This document shows, in pieces, positions 37,569 to 47,559 of a stretch of DNA of 64,000 nt. The notes beneath the pieces are model-generated. The model saw nothing but the letters and a program-made list of their open reading frames with translations, searched no databases and had not been told where the DNA came from. Source of the stretch: Clostridium beijerinckii HUN142 (GTDB taxonomy: Bacteria; Bacillota; Clostridia; Clostridiales; Clostridiaceae); assembly GCF_000621745.1 (NCBI RefSeq), contig NZ_JHXK01000031.1, positions 1 to 64,000 of the forward strand. The letters are read 5' to 3'. Position 1 is the stretch's first letter. Every line of letters starts with the position of its first letter. The position numbers were made by a program, and so were the translations under genes.

Positions 37569-39011
37569 TTGACAAAAAAAGAATATGAAAGCATGACTTT
37601 AGCAAAGTTAAAAGATATTGCTAAAGATTTAGGTGTGAAAAATATATCTAAATATAAAAAGAACGAGTTAATAGAAGAAATATTGAAGGCTTCTGGTAAT
37701 TTTATAGAAAAGAATGGTGTTATATTAAGAGAAAATATAGCACCTAAGAATTTAGAAGAAACTAAAAGTGTTATAGTAAAAAGCGATAATAGCGAACAGA
37801 ATAAAGAAAGTAATGATTCAGAAGTAAAAACTAAAACAAATGAAATTGAGAATGTGGAAAAGAAAGAAAATTTAAGAGAAATGATAAATGAATCCAACGC
37901 GGCAAAAGGGATTTTAGAAATACTTGAAAATAACAGCTTTGGCTTTTTAAGATGTAAAAATTATTTGACTAGTAGTGAAGATATTTATGTGTCTCCATCT
38001 CAGATTAGAAGGTTTAATTTAAGAACTGGAGATGAAGTTGAGGGTAAGGTAAGAGAAGCGAAGGAAACCGAAAAATTTAAAGCTTTATTATTTGTTCAAA
38101 AGGTTAATGGGGAGCACCCGGAAAAAGCTATAGGAAGAAAATCTTTTGAAACATTAACACCAATATATCCGAAAGAAAGATTAAAATTAGAAACTTCTGA
38201 TAGTAATGATTTGTCATCTAGATTAATGGATATAATATGTCCAATAGGAAAAGGTCAAAGAGGAATTATAGTTGCTCCGCCAAAGGCAGGAAAGACTACG
38301 TTGTTAAAAAAGATTGCTCAAAATATATCTAATAATTATCCTGATGTAAAGCTTATTGTTTTGCTTATAGATGAAAGACCGGAAGAAGTTACTGATATGA
38401 AGAGATCTATTAATGGAGATGTAGTTTATTCAACTTTTGATGAAGAGCCACAGAATCATGCAAAGGTAGCTCAGATGGTTTTAGAGAGAGCTAAGAGAAT
38501 GGTTGAACAGGGTAAAGATGTTGTTATTCTTATGGATAGTATAACTAGGTTATCAAGAGCATATAATTTAACAATAAATCCTACAGGTAGAACGTTATCA
38601 GGTGGACTTGATCCAGGTGCACTTATAATGCCTAAAAAGTTTTTTGGAGCGGCAAGAAAAATTGAAGAGGGTGGAAGTTTAACAATATTAGCTACCGCAC
38701 TAATTGAAACCGGGTCAAGAATGGATGATATGATATTCGAAGAATTTAAAGGAACGGGTAATATGGAAGTTCATTTAGATAGACGACTACAAGAAAGAAG
38801 AATCTTCCCAGCTATAGATATATATAAATCTGGAACAAGAAAAGAGGATTTAATCTTATCTAAAGAAGAATTAGATGTAGCGTTCTCCATAAGGAAAAAG
38901 ATGTACAGAGATGGTAATTCGGATGATATCACAGAGAATTTAATTAATATGTTATCTAAAACTGCTAATAATAAGGAATTTATAGATGTATTTCAGAAAA
39001 AAGTTCAATAG
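37569..39011 (+). CDS. rho: Transcription termination factor Rho
   Basis: Rho is a hexameric RNA helicase that ends transcripts. The N-terminal Rho-N domain (about 1-45, [21 protein letters not shown]) is followed by a Lys/Glu/Asn-rich insert, the RNA-binding cold-shock domain ([21 protein letters not shown]) and the ATPase with Walker [12 protein letters not shown] and Q-loop residues GTRKEDL. Length 480 residues is longer than E. coli Rho because of the insert. Start codon is TTG at 37569, preceded by TGGAGGTG. Confidence 0.97.
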   Translation: MTKKEYESMTLAKLKDIAKDLGVKNISKYKKNELIEEILKASGNFIEKNGVILRENIAPKNLEETKSVIVKSDNSEQNKESNDSEVKTKTNEIENVEKKENLREMINESNAAKGILEILENNSFGFLRCKNYLTSSEDIYVSPSQIRRFNLRTGDEVEGKVREAKETEKFKALLFVQKVNGEHPEKAIGRKSFETLTPIYPKERLKLETSDSNDLSSRLMDIICPIGKGQRGIIVAPPKAGKTTLLKKIAQNISNNYPDVKLIVLLIDERPEEVTDMKRSINGDVVYSTFDEEPQNHAKVAQMVLERAKRMVEQGKDVVILMDSITRLSRAYNLTINPTGRTLSGGLDPGALIMPKKFFGAARKIEEGGSLTILATALIETGSRMDDMIFEEFKGTGNMEVHLDRRLQERRIFPAIDIYKSGTRKEDLILSKEELDVAFSIRKKMYRDGNSDDITENLINMLSKTANNKEFIDVFQKKVQ

Positions 39012-39019
39012 ATAACAAA

Positions 39020-39055
39020 AAAGGATGACCGCTTTATTCTAGTGGTCATCTTTTA
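39020..39055. terminator. Bidirectional terminator between rho and the GT28 gene
   Basis: GATGACC/GGTCATC, with TTTT on the plus side and a run of six T (with one upstream C) on the minus side. Confidence 0.88.
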
Positions 39056-40159
39056 CTTTTTAGAAATTAACTCATCAGCTATATCGACTATCTTAGTTAA
39101 AGAATAAGCTGATGATAATTCTTTGAGTTTTAGCTTAATTTTGGATAGCTCATTAGGATTGTTTATTAAATAATTTATCTTATCATTTAGCTTACTCAAG
39201 TCTTTCACATATATTGAGTATCCTTCGCTAGTTAAAAAATCTATATTTTCATTTTCTTGACCTGGGATGGCAAATGGAATTACCAATGGAATATTTTTTA
39301 CTATAGATTCTGTAACAGTTAATCCGCCTGGTTTTGATATTAAAATATCACAATAATCCATTAAGTAGGATATATCTTTTGTGAAGCCTAATATATGAAG
39401 CTTTTTATTTTCGAATTTATTTTCATTGCAATAACTAATTAATTTATTCTTTAAGTTGTCATTTTTACCACAAACTACTGTAATTCTTAGCTTGTGTTGA
39501 TTTTTTAACAACTCCTTGAGAACTGTAAAAATAGTAGTTAATCCAAGACTCCCTCCCATAAGTAATAAATTAAAATATTCATCATCTTTTAAATCGTTTG
39601 CTGATGTAACTTCAGTGTAAAATTTACTACTTATAGGGATACCTATCGGATAAATTTTATTGGAATCAATACCTCTATCTATTAGCGATTTTTTTGTGTA
39701 GCTACTCCCGGTTATATAGGCATCGACGCAAGAATCTACATATAGATAATGAGCCTTAAAATCTGTAACTACTAAAATAAAAGGTATATCTAATCCATTC
39801 TTTTTCAAGTCTGAAATTACGCTAATATTAATAGAATGGGTAGCGATAATAACATCAGGTTGTATTTTGTTTATAAGTTTTGAAACCTTCTTTCTAGCAA
39901 TGAAGAAGATAAGTTTTAATAGTTTGTTAGTTAGTTTTGTATCAGTTAGTTTGTAAAAGAAACCATAAGTTTTTGGAAACTTTGAAGCCGAAAACTCATA
40001 CCCAATTACAATTATATCATTAAGAAACTTGCTGTTTTTAGCTAAAAAATCAAGTTTTGTAATTTCATAGCCAGAATTATTAAATGATTCTTCTACTGAA
40101 GCAGCAGCTTGATTATGTCCCTGTCCTGTAGATGTTGTTAAGATTAAAACTTTTTTCAT
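39053..40159 (-). CDS. MGDG-synthase/UgtP-type glycosyltransferase
   Basis: This is a membrane-associated GT28 enzyme that adds sugar to diacylglycerol (glycolipid synthesis), or a close relative. The N-terminal MGDG-synthase domain has STGQGHNQAAASVEESF and the C-terminal domain has LLMGGSLGLTTIF and DILISKPGGLTVTES, the sugar-nucleotide site. Length 368 residues from the ATG at 40159; an in-frame GTG at 40168 is three codons upstream. It resembles UgtP, which supplies the LTA anchor in other Firmicutes, so it may work with the LtaS-type enzyme at 5691. Confidence 0.85.
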   Translation of the reverse strand: MKKVLILTTSTGQGHNQAAASVEESFNNSGYEITKLDFLAKNSKFLNDIIVIGYEFSASKFPKTYGFFYKLTDTKLTNKLLKLIFFIARKKVSKLINKIQPDVIIATHSINISVISDLKKNGLDIPFILVVTDFKAHYLYVDSCVDAYITGSSYTKKSLIDRGIDSNKIYPIGIPISSKFYTEVTSANDLKDDEYFNLLLMGGSLGLTTIFTVLKELLKNQHKLRITVVCGKNDNLKNKLISYCNENKFENKKLHILGFTKDISYLMDYCDILISKPGGLTVTESIVKNIPLVIPFAIPGQENENIDFLTSEGYSIYVKDLSKLNDKINYLINNPNELSKIKLKLKELSSAYSLTKIVDIADELISKK

Positions 40160-40335
40160 TAAAGTCACTCATTTCAACATTATTATATTACATAGTTTAC
40201 CATGTATAGTATATAATTTAAATATTAAATTATATACGCTAATATATTAAAAATTAGTTATTTAAATTTTAAGAATGTATAAGTTTGCAAACAATTGCAG
40301 TATAAGTTATAGTTCTTATATATCAGAAAATTGAA

Positions 40336-40364
40336 TAAAAAAGGAAAGACATCGTCTTTCCTTG
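40336..40364 (-). terminator. Terminator after rpmE
   Basis: On the minus strand GGAAAGAC/GTCTTTCC with a three-base loop and six T. Confidence 0.88.
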
Positions 40365-40372
40365 TAAAGTTA

Positions 40373-40582
40373 TTACTTGTTGTCAAGGTTGAATCTCTTG
40401 TTGAATTTATCAACTCTTCCACCAACGTCAACAATTTTTTGTTTACCAGTGAAGAATGGGTGGCATTTAGAGCATATTTCAACTTTTAGTTCTTCTTTAA
40501 TAGAACCAGTAGTGAAAGTGTTTCCACATGCACACTTAACCACTGCATTGTGGTGGTATTCTGGATGTATGCCTTCTCTCAT
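40373..40582 (-). CDS. rpmE: 50S ribosomal protein L31 (zinc-binding form)
   Basis: L31 is a small ribosomal protein at the subunit interface. The 69 residues begin [20 protein letters not shown] and contain two Cys pairs (CAC and CSKC, giving four zinc ligands), so it is the zinc form rather than the Cys-free replacement. The C-terminal [13 protein letters not shown] is typical. The ATG follows AGAGGTG. Confidence 0.97.
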   Translation of the reverse strand: MREGIHPEYHHNAVVKCACGNTFTTGSIKEELKVEICSKCHPFFTGKQKIVDVGGRVDKFNKRFNLDNK

Positions 40583-40771
40583 TATTTTTCACCTCTTTCA
40601 ATTATATAAACTATGTTAATTATTCAATAACAACCATCATATTATATCATAGTAGAATTTTAGCGTCAATAATAAATCCATGTGTGTAAATAATATAAAA
40701 ATGTCTTTTTATGATGACTATTAAATGATATAATCGAGTATGATACCTTAAATAAGGAGAGTATTTTACAG

Positions 40772-41356
40772 ATGAGTAAATTATATTTTAGATATGGGGC
40801 CATGAATTCTGGAAAATCAACTCATTTAATGCAAGTTGCTTATAATTATGAAGAACGTGGTATGAAGGTGATAATTATTAAACCTAGAATCGATAACAAA
40901 GGTGGAGATACACTTGTATCTAGGCTAGGAGTAAATAGGCAGGTAGATTTATTAATTTCAGATCAGGATAATATTTTTAAAATAATCAATAGGTATATGA
41001 AAGTAAATAATAAAATAGATTGTATACTAGTAGATGAAGTCCAATTTTTAAAAGAATTACAAATAGATCAGCTGTTTGAAATTGCAGTAAAGATTAATAT
41101 ACCTATAATATGTTACGGTTTAAGAACTGATTTTAAAAGGAATGGATTTGAAGGGAGTACAAGACTGTTATTATTGGCTCATAGTATTGAAGAAATGAAA
41201 ACAATCTGCGCGTGCGGTAGGAAAGCCATATTTAATGGAAGAAAAATAAATAACAAATTTGTATTTGAAGGAGAACAAATCGCAATTGATGATGAAGATA
41301 ATGTTGAGTATGAGTCATTGTGCGGAGAATGCTATTACAAATACAAAGAAAATTAA
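40772..41356 (+). CDS. tdk: Thymidine kinase
   Basis: Tdk phosphorylates thymidine in the salvage pathway. P-loop GAMNSGKST (about residues 9-17), Walker B CILVDEVQFL and substrate motif CYGLRTDFKRNGFEGS are present. Two Cys pairs (CACG and CGEC) form the zinc site. Length 194 residues is standard for type II kinases. It is followed 25 bases later by the DUF1385-PrmC gene. Confidence 0.96.
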   Translation: MSKLYFRYGAMNSGKSTHLMQVAYNYEERGMKVIIIKPRIDNKGGDTLVSRLGVNRQVDLLISDQDNIFKIINRYMKVNNKIDCILVDEVQFLKELQIDQLFEIAVKINIPIICYGLRTDFKRNGFEGSTRLLLLAHSIEEMKTICACGRKAIFNGRKINNKFVFEGEQIAIDDEDNVEYESLCGECYYKYKEN

Positions 41357-41381
41357 TTAGGAGAGTAAGTGATTTTTATAA

Positions 41382-43142
41382 ATGGAAAAACGTGATGTTG
41401 GAGGTCAAGCTGTCATAGAAGGAGTTATGATGAGAGGAAAGAAAAGTCTTGCGACGGCAGTTAGGACTCCTAAAGGAAATATAGAAATAGATTTTAAAGA
41501 TAATAGACCAGTAACAAAAAAATATCCGATTTTGAATATACCTTTTCTTAGAGGATTTTTTGTACTCGTGGAGTCCATGAAGGTCGGAATGGAGTCATTG
41601 AATTACTCAGCTTCCTTCTTGGAAGAAGAGAATGAAGAACCTTCTAAATTTGAAAAATGGTTAGATGATAAATTAGGAGAGAAAGCTAATAGTGTGTTGA
41701 TGGCAATAACTATGTTTATTTCTTTTCTTTTTGCAATAGGACTTTTCGTTGCATTGCCGACGGGCATAGCGTCAGTTTTTAAAAGTTCAGGAATTTCAAA
41801 TGTAATGTTGAATTTGATTGAGGCTCTTATAAGAATAGTAATTCTTTTACTGTATATGTTTTTTATAAGTAAACTTAACGATATATATAGAGTGTTTCAA
41901 TACCACGGAGCTGAACATAAGACAATATTCTGTTATGAAGCTATGGAAGAATTAACTATAGAGAATGTTAGAAAACAATCGAGATTACATCCAAGGTGTG
42001 GGACTAACTTTTTGTTTTTGGTAATGTTTGTTAGCATTATAGTCTTTTCTTTTACCGGTTGGGGCAGCATTATAGAAAGGTTAGCTCTTAGAATTATTCT
42101 TATACCAGTAGTTACAGGAATTAGCTATGAGATAATAAAGTGGCTTGGTAAAAATGATAGCATACTAGCTCAAATAATAGCATATCCTGGTCTTAAGTTA
42201 CAGTTACTAACAACAAAAGAACCAGATGATTCCCAAATTGAGGTGGCAATTGCATCATTGAAAGCTGCAGAGGGAATAAAAGATCCAAATAAAAATATTG
42301 AGGAATTAATAAAAACTGGTACAATTACACTGAAAGAAAATGGTATAGACACTGCTAGGTTAGATGCTGAGTTATTGCTAGGAAATATTATTGAGAAAGA
42401 TAGGGTTTACTTAATCACACATAAAGAAGATGAAGTGAGTAAGGAAGATTCTGAAAAATATTTTGACTTGATTGAAAAGCGTAGGAATAAGATGCCGGTA
42501 AAATATATCCTAAATAAATGTGAATTTATGGGGATTGAATTTTATGTTGAAGAAGGCGTTTTAATACCAAGAGGGGATACAGAAATACTTGTAGATGAAG
42601 TTCTTAAAATTATAGGAGAAAATCAAGAAATGCAAGTATGTGATTTGTGTTCTGGATCTGGTGCTGTTGGTATATCATTAGCATATTTTAGGCAAAATAT
42701 AAAGGTTGATTTAATAGATTACTATCCTATTCCAGAAAAAGTTTCATTAATTAATATAAAGGAAAATAAGTTGGAAGATAGAGTTTCTTTTGTGAAAAGT
42801 GACTTGTTAGAAGAAGCTGTAAAAAATAATAAGACATATGATATTATAGTATCAAATCCTCCTTATATCGAAGAACGTGAAATAGATAAACTAATGGAGG
42901 ATGTCAAAAATTATGAGCCTCACACTGCATTGAATGGTGGGAATGATGGATTAGATTTTTATAGAAAAATAATAACCCAAAGTGAGTATGTACTGAGAGA
43001 AAATGGGATATTAGCATTTGAAATAGGGTATAATCAAGGAGAAGCGGTAAAACTGCTTATGGAAAATAAAGGTTTTGATAATGTGAAAATTGTTAAAGAT
43101 TTTGCTAGCCTTGATAGGGTAGTAGTTGGAGTTAAAATTTAA
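41382..43142 (+). CDS. prmC: Fusion of DUF1385 membrane protein and PrmC methyltransferase
   Basis: Residues 1-~285 are a DUF1385 (YqhQ) membrane protein: start VGGQAVIEGVMMRG, four or so membrane segments, and FQYHGAEHKTIFCYEA. Residues ~286-586 are PrmC, which N5-methylates the Gln of the GGQ motif in release factors: VCDLCSGSGAVGISLAY and catalytic NPPY (492-495). The two parts are one uninterrupted frame, so the methyltransferase would sit at the membrane. The substrate gene prfA follows. The Shine-Dalgarno GGAG is further than usual (about 17 bases) from the ATG. The order tdk, DUF1385-PrmC, prfA is likely an operon. Confidence 0.92.
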   Translation: MEKRDVGGQAVIEGVMMRGKKSLATAVRTPKGNIEIDFKDNRPVTKKYPILNIPFLRGFFVLVESMKVGMESLNYSASFLEEENEEPSKFEKWLDDKLGEKANSVLMAITMFISFLFAIGLFVALPTGIASVFKSSGISNVMLNLIEALIRIVILLLYMFFISKLNDIYRVFQYHGAEHKTIFCYEAMEELTIENVRKQSRLHPRCGTNFLFLVMFVSIIVFSFTGWGSIIERLALRIILIPVVTGISYEIIKWLGKNDSILAQIIAYPGLKLQLLTTKEPDDSQIEVAIASLKAAEGIKDPNKNIEELIKTGTITLKENGIDTARLDAELLLGNIIEKDRVYLITHKEDEVSKEDSEKYFDLIEKRRNKMPVKYILNKCEFMGIEFYVEEGVLIPRGDTEILVDEVLKIIGENQEMQVCDLCSGSGAVGISLAYFRQNIKVDLIDYYPIPEKVSLINIKENKLEDRVSFVKSDLLEEAVKNNKTYDIIVSNPPYIEEREIDKLMEDVKNYEPHTALNGGNDGLDFYRKIITQSEYVLRENGILAFEIGYNQGEAVKLLMENKGFDNVKIVKDFASLDRVVVGVKI

Positions 43143-43277
43143 TTTGAGCAGATATTTTATATATAAGAACGAGTTCATAAAGTATAAGATGTATAATTTA
43201 TAAATAAGGTTAGTTGGTTAAGTAATTAAAATATGATATAATGTAGAAATGTGAAAAAAGAAGTACGGAGTGATCAA

Positions 43278-44360
43278 ATGTTATTAGATAAATTAGAATT
43301 TATAGAAAACAAATATGATGAATTATCAGTGAAAATAAGTGATCCATCAATTATGCAGAATCAGAATGAATGGAGAAAACTATGTAAGGAACATTCTGAT
43401 TTAGAAGTTATAGTTAATAGCTATAGGGAGTATAAGAAAGTAGTTGAAGACTTAAAGGCTAACAAAGAAATGTTAAGCGGTGAAAGTGATAAAGAGATGA
43501 GAGAAATGTTAAATGAAGAAATAACTGATCTCACAAATAGAGAAGAAGAACTAGAGAGAGAAATACAAATTTTATTATTACCAAAAGATCCTAATGATGA
43601 TAAGAACGTATTTGTTGAAATCAGAGGGGGCGCAGGTGGTGAAGAAGCTGCACTATTTGCATACAATTTATTTAGAATGTATACAAGATATGCTGAAACT
43701 CAACGATGGGGCGTAGAAATCATGAGTTTGAATGAAACAGATCTTGGTGGCTTTAAAGAAGTCGTTTTTATGATCAAAGGTAATGGCGCTTATTCTAAAT
43801 TAAAATACGAAAGTGGAGTTCACAGAGTTCAAAGAGTACCAGACACTGAATCAAGTGGAAGAATTCATACATCAACAGCTACAGTAGCGGTGCTACCAGA
43901 AGTTGACGATGTTGAAATAGAAATTGCTGATAAAGATGTTAGAATAGATGTATTTAGAGCTTCAGGAAATGGAGGACAATGCGTTAATACTACTGACTCA
44001 GCTGTTAGAATTACCCATTTGCCTACAGGTCTAGTAGTTTCATGTCAAGATGAAAAATCACAATTAAAAAATAAAGAAAAGGCTATGAAGGTTTTAAAGT
44101 CAAGATTATATGAACAGGCAGAGAGAGAAAGAGCTGAAGGAATAGCAGAAGATAGAAAGAGCCAAGTTGGAACTGGGGATAGAAGTGAAAGAATTAGAAC
44201 ATATAATTATCCTCAAGGAAGAATCACCGACCATAGAATAGGACTAACTTTGTATAAACTAGATACATTTTTGGGTGGAGATATTGATGAAATGATAAAT
44301 GCACTTATTACAGCAGATCAAGCTGAGAAAATGAAATTAATGGGAAACACACAAATGTAA
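43278..44360 (+). CDS. prfA: Peptide chain release factor 1
   Basis: RF1 reads UAA and UAG. The PxT-type anticodon motif is [14 protein letters not shown] and the catalytic GGQ is residues 232-234 ([11 protein letters not shown]). It is the substrate of the PrmC encoded just before it. Length 360 residues with the ATG at 43278, which has GGAGTGATC upstream; a GTG at 43251 in frame is nine codons earlier and less likely. Confidence 0.97.
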   Translation: MLLDKLEFIENKYDELSVKISDPSIMQNQNEWRKLCKEHSDLEVIVNSYREYKKVVEDLKANKEMLSGESDKEMREMLNEEITDLTNREEELEREIQILLLPKDPNDDKNVFVEIRGGAGGEEAALFAYNLFRMYTRYAETQRWGVEIMSLNETDLGGFKEVVFMIKGNGAYSKLKYESGVHRVQRVPDTESSGRIHTSTATVAVLPEVDDVEIEIADKDVRIDVFRASGNGGQCVNTTDSAVRITHLPTGLVVSCQDEKSQLKNKEKAMKVLKSRLYEQAERERAEGIAEDRKSQVGTGDRSERIRTYNYPQGRITDHRIGLTLYKLDTFLGGDIDEMINALITADQAEKMKLMGNTQM

Positions 44361-44367
44361 TAACTAT

Positions 44368-44404
44368 AAAGTAAAGCCTTGCATTGTATATGTAGGGCTT
44401 TAAA
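44368..44404 (+). terminator. Weak terminator after prfA
   Basis: AAAGCCTTGCAT pairs with ATGTAGGGCTTT (two G-T pairs). The T-run is short, so read-through into the next gene is likely. Confidence 0.55.
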
Positions 44405-44423
44405 AGTACATTGGAGATTGATT

Positions 44424-45011
44424 ATGGATATATATAAGGCTATAAAAAAAGAGAGATTACATTTAAAAGTTTTTTTAATTACTATGGTTATTATTGCGTT
44501 TTTTCTTCCGACAGTTCTAATAATAACGGGATTAACTACTATATTTTATATTAGTTATGTAATTTTTATAGAATTTCTAATAATTATAGCTATTATAATT
44601 AAGATGAATGCTTATATAGTTGAATATAGGTGTTTAAATAATAGGTTGATTTTTAAGGCTGGTATCTCTATTAAAGAATATTTAATTATATGTGACAAAG
44701 TTATACTGGTACATACAAATAAATCTGATTATGATTTGGAAATAGTTTTAATAACAAATGTTGTTTTCAGAAATAAGGGCTTGAGACCTGTTGATGATAA
44801 TTTTTTAAGAAGATATCCGCAAATTGTAGAAGATTATAATTCTATAAAGCAATTAAACTACCAGAAAGAATATTATTTTCAAATAATAAAAAGAGGTGGA
44901 CTGAAGAAATATTTATTATTGGATTCAATATACAGGAATTGTGTTAAAGCTATTTATACTGATGAAAGTATACAAAATATAAAAATATCAAGAGGTCAGC
45001 TTATAGTTTAA
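44424..45011 (+). CDS. Unrecognised membrane protein, two N-terminal TM segments
   Basis: I do not recognise this 195-residue protein as a named family. Two adjacent hydrophobic segments (about residues 18-40 and 43-66) form a hairpin, followed by a ~130-residue cytoplasmic part with alternating hydrophobic strands (CLNNRLIFKAGISIKEY, YDLEIVLITNVVF). The layout resembles bacterial PH-like membrane proteins such as YdbS, but that is only an impression. ATG 44424 follows TGGAG; an in-frame ATG at 44379 lies in the prfA terminator stem and is rejected. It lies between prfA and the TC-AMP synthase gene. Confidence 0.7.
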   Translation: MDIYKAIKKERLHLKVFLITMVIIAFFLPTVLIITGLTTIFYISYVIFIEFLIIIAIIIKMNAYIVEYRCLNNRLIFKAGISIKEYLIICDKVILVHTNKSDYDLEIVLITNVVFRNKGLRPVDDNFLRRYPQIVEDYNSIKQLNYQKEYYFQIIKRGGLKKYLLLDSIYRNCVKAIYTDESIQNIKISRGQLIV

Positions 45012-45065
45012 TCAGGAGTTTTTAAGAAATAATAAGTTTAGAGTTAGGGGAAGAAGGTAATATGT

Positions 45066-46115
45066 TTGAAAACTAAAGTTAGTATAATCAAAAGTGTTAT
45101 TGAGGACGAAGATAAAATTAGAGAAGCTGCTGAATGTATAAAAAATGGCGGAACTGTAGTTTTTCCTACGGAGACAGTTTATGGGTTGGGAGCAGATGCA
45201 CTTAATGGGGAAGCTGTGGAAAAAATATTTAAAGCCAAAGGAAGGCCGCAGGATAATCCACTTATAATTCATGTTTCATCAAAAAAACTGGATCTATATG
45301 CAAAAGAAATACCAAAAGTGGCTAATGAACTTATAGATAAATTCTGGCCAGGACCACTCACAATAATTTTGAGTAAAAAAGATATAATACCAAATGTAAC
45401 AAGTGCTAATTTAAACTCCATTGGAATAAGAATGCCTGATAATGAAATAGCTAGAAAACTTATTGAATTATCAAAAACAACTATTGCAGCACCTTCAGCC
45501 AATATAAGTGGTAGACCGAGCCCGACAGATTTTCAGAGGTGCATAGAAGATCTTGATGGGAAGGTTAATTATATTCTTGGAGGAGAGCAAAGTGACATAG
45601 GTGTTGAATCTACTATAGTAGACTGCACGGTAACACCACCTATAGTTCTACGACCAGGCGGTATTACATTAGAGATGCTTAGAGAAGTTGATCCAAGAAT
45701 TGAAATAGATAAAGCCATAATGGAAAAGCCAAATGAAAATTTAAAGCCAAAAGCTCCTGGAATGAAGTATAGGCATTACGCACCTAATGCTAAAGTTACA
45801 ATAATTTCTGGAGAAAGAAAAAAAACTATTGAAAAAATTCGTGAAATGGTACACTATAATATAGAAAAAGGTAAAAAAGTATGTATCCTTACTGTTGAAG
45901 AAAATGTTTATGAGTATCCAGAAGGTACTGGTATAACATTAGGTAGCCTAAGTGATTTATCAACAGTTGCCAGAAGTTTGTTTGAAGCGTTGAGAAAGTG
46001 CGATGACTTAGGAGCAGACTTGATTTTTGCAGAAGGATATGAAGAAAAAGGTGTTGGAGTAGCTATTATGAATAGATTAAATAAAGCTGCTGGATTTGAT
46101 ATTATGAATGTATAA
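45066..46115 (+). CDS. ywlC: L-threonylcarbamoyladenylate synthase (TsaC/Sua5 type)
   Basis: This enzyme makes TC-AMP from threonine, bicarbonate and ATP, the first step of t6A formation. The YrdC domain (about 1-210) contains GGTVVFPTETVYGLGADA and KAKGRPQDNPLIIH; the C-terminal Sua5 domain (about 225-349) is present, giving the long form. A TTG start at 45066 follows GAAGG; a nearby ATG is out of frame. The order prmC, prfA, ywlC is similar to that in B. subtilis. TsaD in this window (11256) completes the pathway. Confidence 0.95.
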   Translation: MKTKVSIIKSVIEDEDKIREAAECIKNGGTVVFPTETVYGLGADALNGEAVEKIFKAKGRPQDNPLIIHVSSKKLDLYAKEIPKVANELIDKFWPGPLTIILSKKDIIPNVTSANLNSIGIRMPDNEIARKLIELSKTTIAAPSANISGRPSPTDFQRCIEDLDGKVNYILGGEQSDIGVESTIVDCTVTPPIVLRPGGITLEMLREVDPRIEIDKAIMEKPNENLKPKAPGMKYRHYAPNAKVTIISGERKKTIEKIREMVHYNIEKGKKVCILTVEENVYEYPEGTGITLGSLSDLSTVARSLFEALRKCDDLGADLIFAEGYEEKGVGVAIMNRLNKAAGFDIMNV

Positions 46116-46162
46116 TTATGTATTTTGGAAAATTAGAGAATAAACTAGGAGATGATTTAATT

Positions 46163-46648
46163 ATGAAAATTGCAATTGGATGTGATCATGGTGGATTTGA
46201 ACTTAAGAATGAAATCATAAAATTTTTAGAAAGTGAAAAGCATGAAGTTAAGGATTTTGGTACATATTCAACAGGTTCTTGCGATTACCCAGATATTGCA
46301 TTGCCAGTAGCAGAAGCAGTTGCAGCAAAAGAATATGAGTTTGGTATATTAATCTGTGGTACAGGAATAGGAATTGGTATTGCAGCTAATAAGGTACCGG
46401 GAATCAGAGCAGCATTATGCTCAGATACATTTAGTGCTCATGCAACAAGAGAACATAATAATGCCAATATATTAACTATGGGCCAAAGAGTTGTTGGTGC
46501 AGGTCTTGCTTTAGATATAGTAAAAACATTTATATCAGCTAAATTTGAAGGCGATAGACATCAAAAAAGAATAGATAAAATTTCAGAGATTGAAAAAAAA
46601 GTATACACATTAGAAAAAAGCAGCTATGCTGCAACCAAGATCATTTAA
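46163..46648 (+). CDS. rpiB: Ribose-5-phosphate isomerase B with short extra C-terminus
   Basis: RpiB interconverts ribose 5-phosphate and ribulose 5-phosphate. The family motifs are IGCDHGGFELKNEI and LICGTGIGIGIAANKVPGIRAALC. The core would normally end near KISEIEKK; here about 15 residues (VYTLEKSSYAATKII) are added. The DNA coding for that tail lies in a 40-base tandem repeat (see repeat entry). The ATG at 46163 is preceded by AGGAG; a start at 46118 in frame would add residues unlike the family. Confidence 0.94.
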   Translation: MKIAIGCDHGGFELKNEIIKFLESEKHEVKDFGTYSTGSCDYPDIALPVAEAVAAKEYEFGILICGTGIGIGIAANKVPGIRAALCSDTFSAHATREHNNANILTMGQRVVGAGLALDIVKTFISAKFEGDRHQKRIDKISEIEKKVYTLEKSSYAATKII

Positions 46649-46689
46649 ATTAGAAAAAAGCAGCTATGCTGTAACTAATATCGTTTCAT
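46610..46689. repeat. Imperfect 40-base tandem duplication over the rpiB stop codon
   Basis: Two direct copies start at 46610 and 46650, both beginning TTAGAAAAAAGCAGCTATGC. They differ at about seven positions. The first copy encodes the last residues of RpiB, the second is non-coding. Confidence 0.9.
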
Positions 46690-46767
46690 ATTATAAGAAA
46701 GATAAATGGGGTATATAATTAAATATAAAGGGCTATAAATATAAAAGTTAAACTTGGAGGAATAATA

Positions 46768-47397
46768 ATGAGTAAAGTTGTAGAAATAAATCATCCACTA
46801 ATATTACATAAGCTAGCTATTTTAAGAAATGAAAAAACTGGATCGAAGGATTTTAGAGTATTGGTAGAAGAAATTTCAATGCTAATGGCTTATGAAGTTA
46901 CAAGAGATCTAAATACAGAAGAAGTTGACGTAAAAACTCCAGTAGCTGTAGCAAAATGTAAAATGCTATCAGGAAAGAAGATGGCAGTAGTTCCAATTTT
47001 AAGAGCTGGTCTTGGAATGGTTGATGGAGTACTTAATTTAATTCCAGCAGCTAAGGTTGGACATATTGGACTATATAGAGATGAAGAAACACTTCAACCA
47101 GTTGAATATTTTTGTAAGATGCCGCAAGATATTGCAGAAAGAGATATAATAGTTGTTGATCCAATGCTTGCAACAGGTGGTTCTGCAATTGATGCTCTAA
47201 CTATGTTAAAAAACAGAGGTGCTAAAAACTTAAAATTAATGTGCTTAGTAGGAGCACCAGAAGGAATTGAAGCAATACAAAAAGCTCATGATGATGTTGA
47301 TATTTATTTAGCGTCAATAGATGAAAAATTAAATGAACATGGATATATAGTTCCAGGTCTTGGAGATGCTGGAGATAGGTTATTTGGAACAAAATAA
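46768..47397 (+). CDS. upp: Uracil phosphoribosyltransferase
   Basis: Upp converts uracil and PRPP into UMP. PRPP-binding motif is [17 protein letters not shown] (near residues 131-147), with [13 protein letters not shown] earlier and the uracil-binding tail [17 protein letters not shown]. Length 209 residues is standard. The ATG follows GGAGG. It is likely monocistronic. Confidence 0.98.
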   Translation: MSKVVEINHPLILHKLAILRNEKTGSKDFRVLVEEISMLMAYEVTRDLNTEEVDVKTPVAVAKCKMLSGKKMAVVPILRAGLGMVDGVLNLIPAAKVGHIGLYRDEETLQPVEYFCKMPQDIAERDIIVVDPMLATGGSAIDALTMLKNRGAKNLKLMCLVGAPEGIEAIQKAHDDVDIYLASIDEKLNEHGYIVPGLGDAGDRLFGTK

Positions 47398-47425
47398 GAA
47401 TAAATTATTGGTAATAAGCATAATC

Positions 47426-47537
47426 AAGTGGCAAGTTATAAGTGACAAGTTTTTCAAAAAGGCATATAGCCTTTCATAAAAATGTGTTTTTAGAAATTCT
47501 AATATAGATTTCAGCAGTAACTTATCACTTGTCACTT
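47426..47537. repeat. MITE-like element with imperfect terminal inverted repeats
   Basis: A 21-base arm at 47426-47446 (AAGTGGCAAGTTATAAGTGAC) and the complement of 47517-47537 match at 18 of 21 positions. A small hairpin AAAGGC/GCCTTT lies inside. It is non-coding, 112 bases long, between upp and the dCMP deaminase gene. The GTGACAAGT-rich arms resemble intergenic repeats that I recall from other genomes. Confidence 0.65.
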
Positions 47538-47559
47538 AACATAGTGGTGGAGTATAAAA

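Noticed and set aside
37541-37897. A 118-codon minus-strand frame over the rho start
   Set aside because: It is the Phe- and Ser-rich antisense of the Lys/Glu-rich N-terminus of rho; no ribosome site.
47426-47537. CRISPR-like direct repeats
   Set aside because: Only two arms in inverted orientation exist, with no spacer series. No cas genes are in the window.
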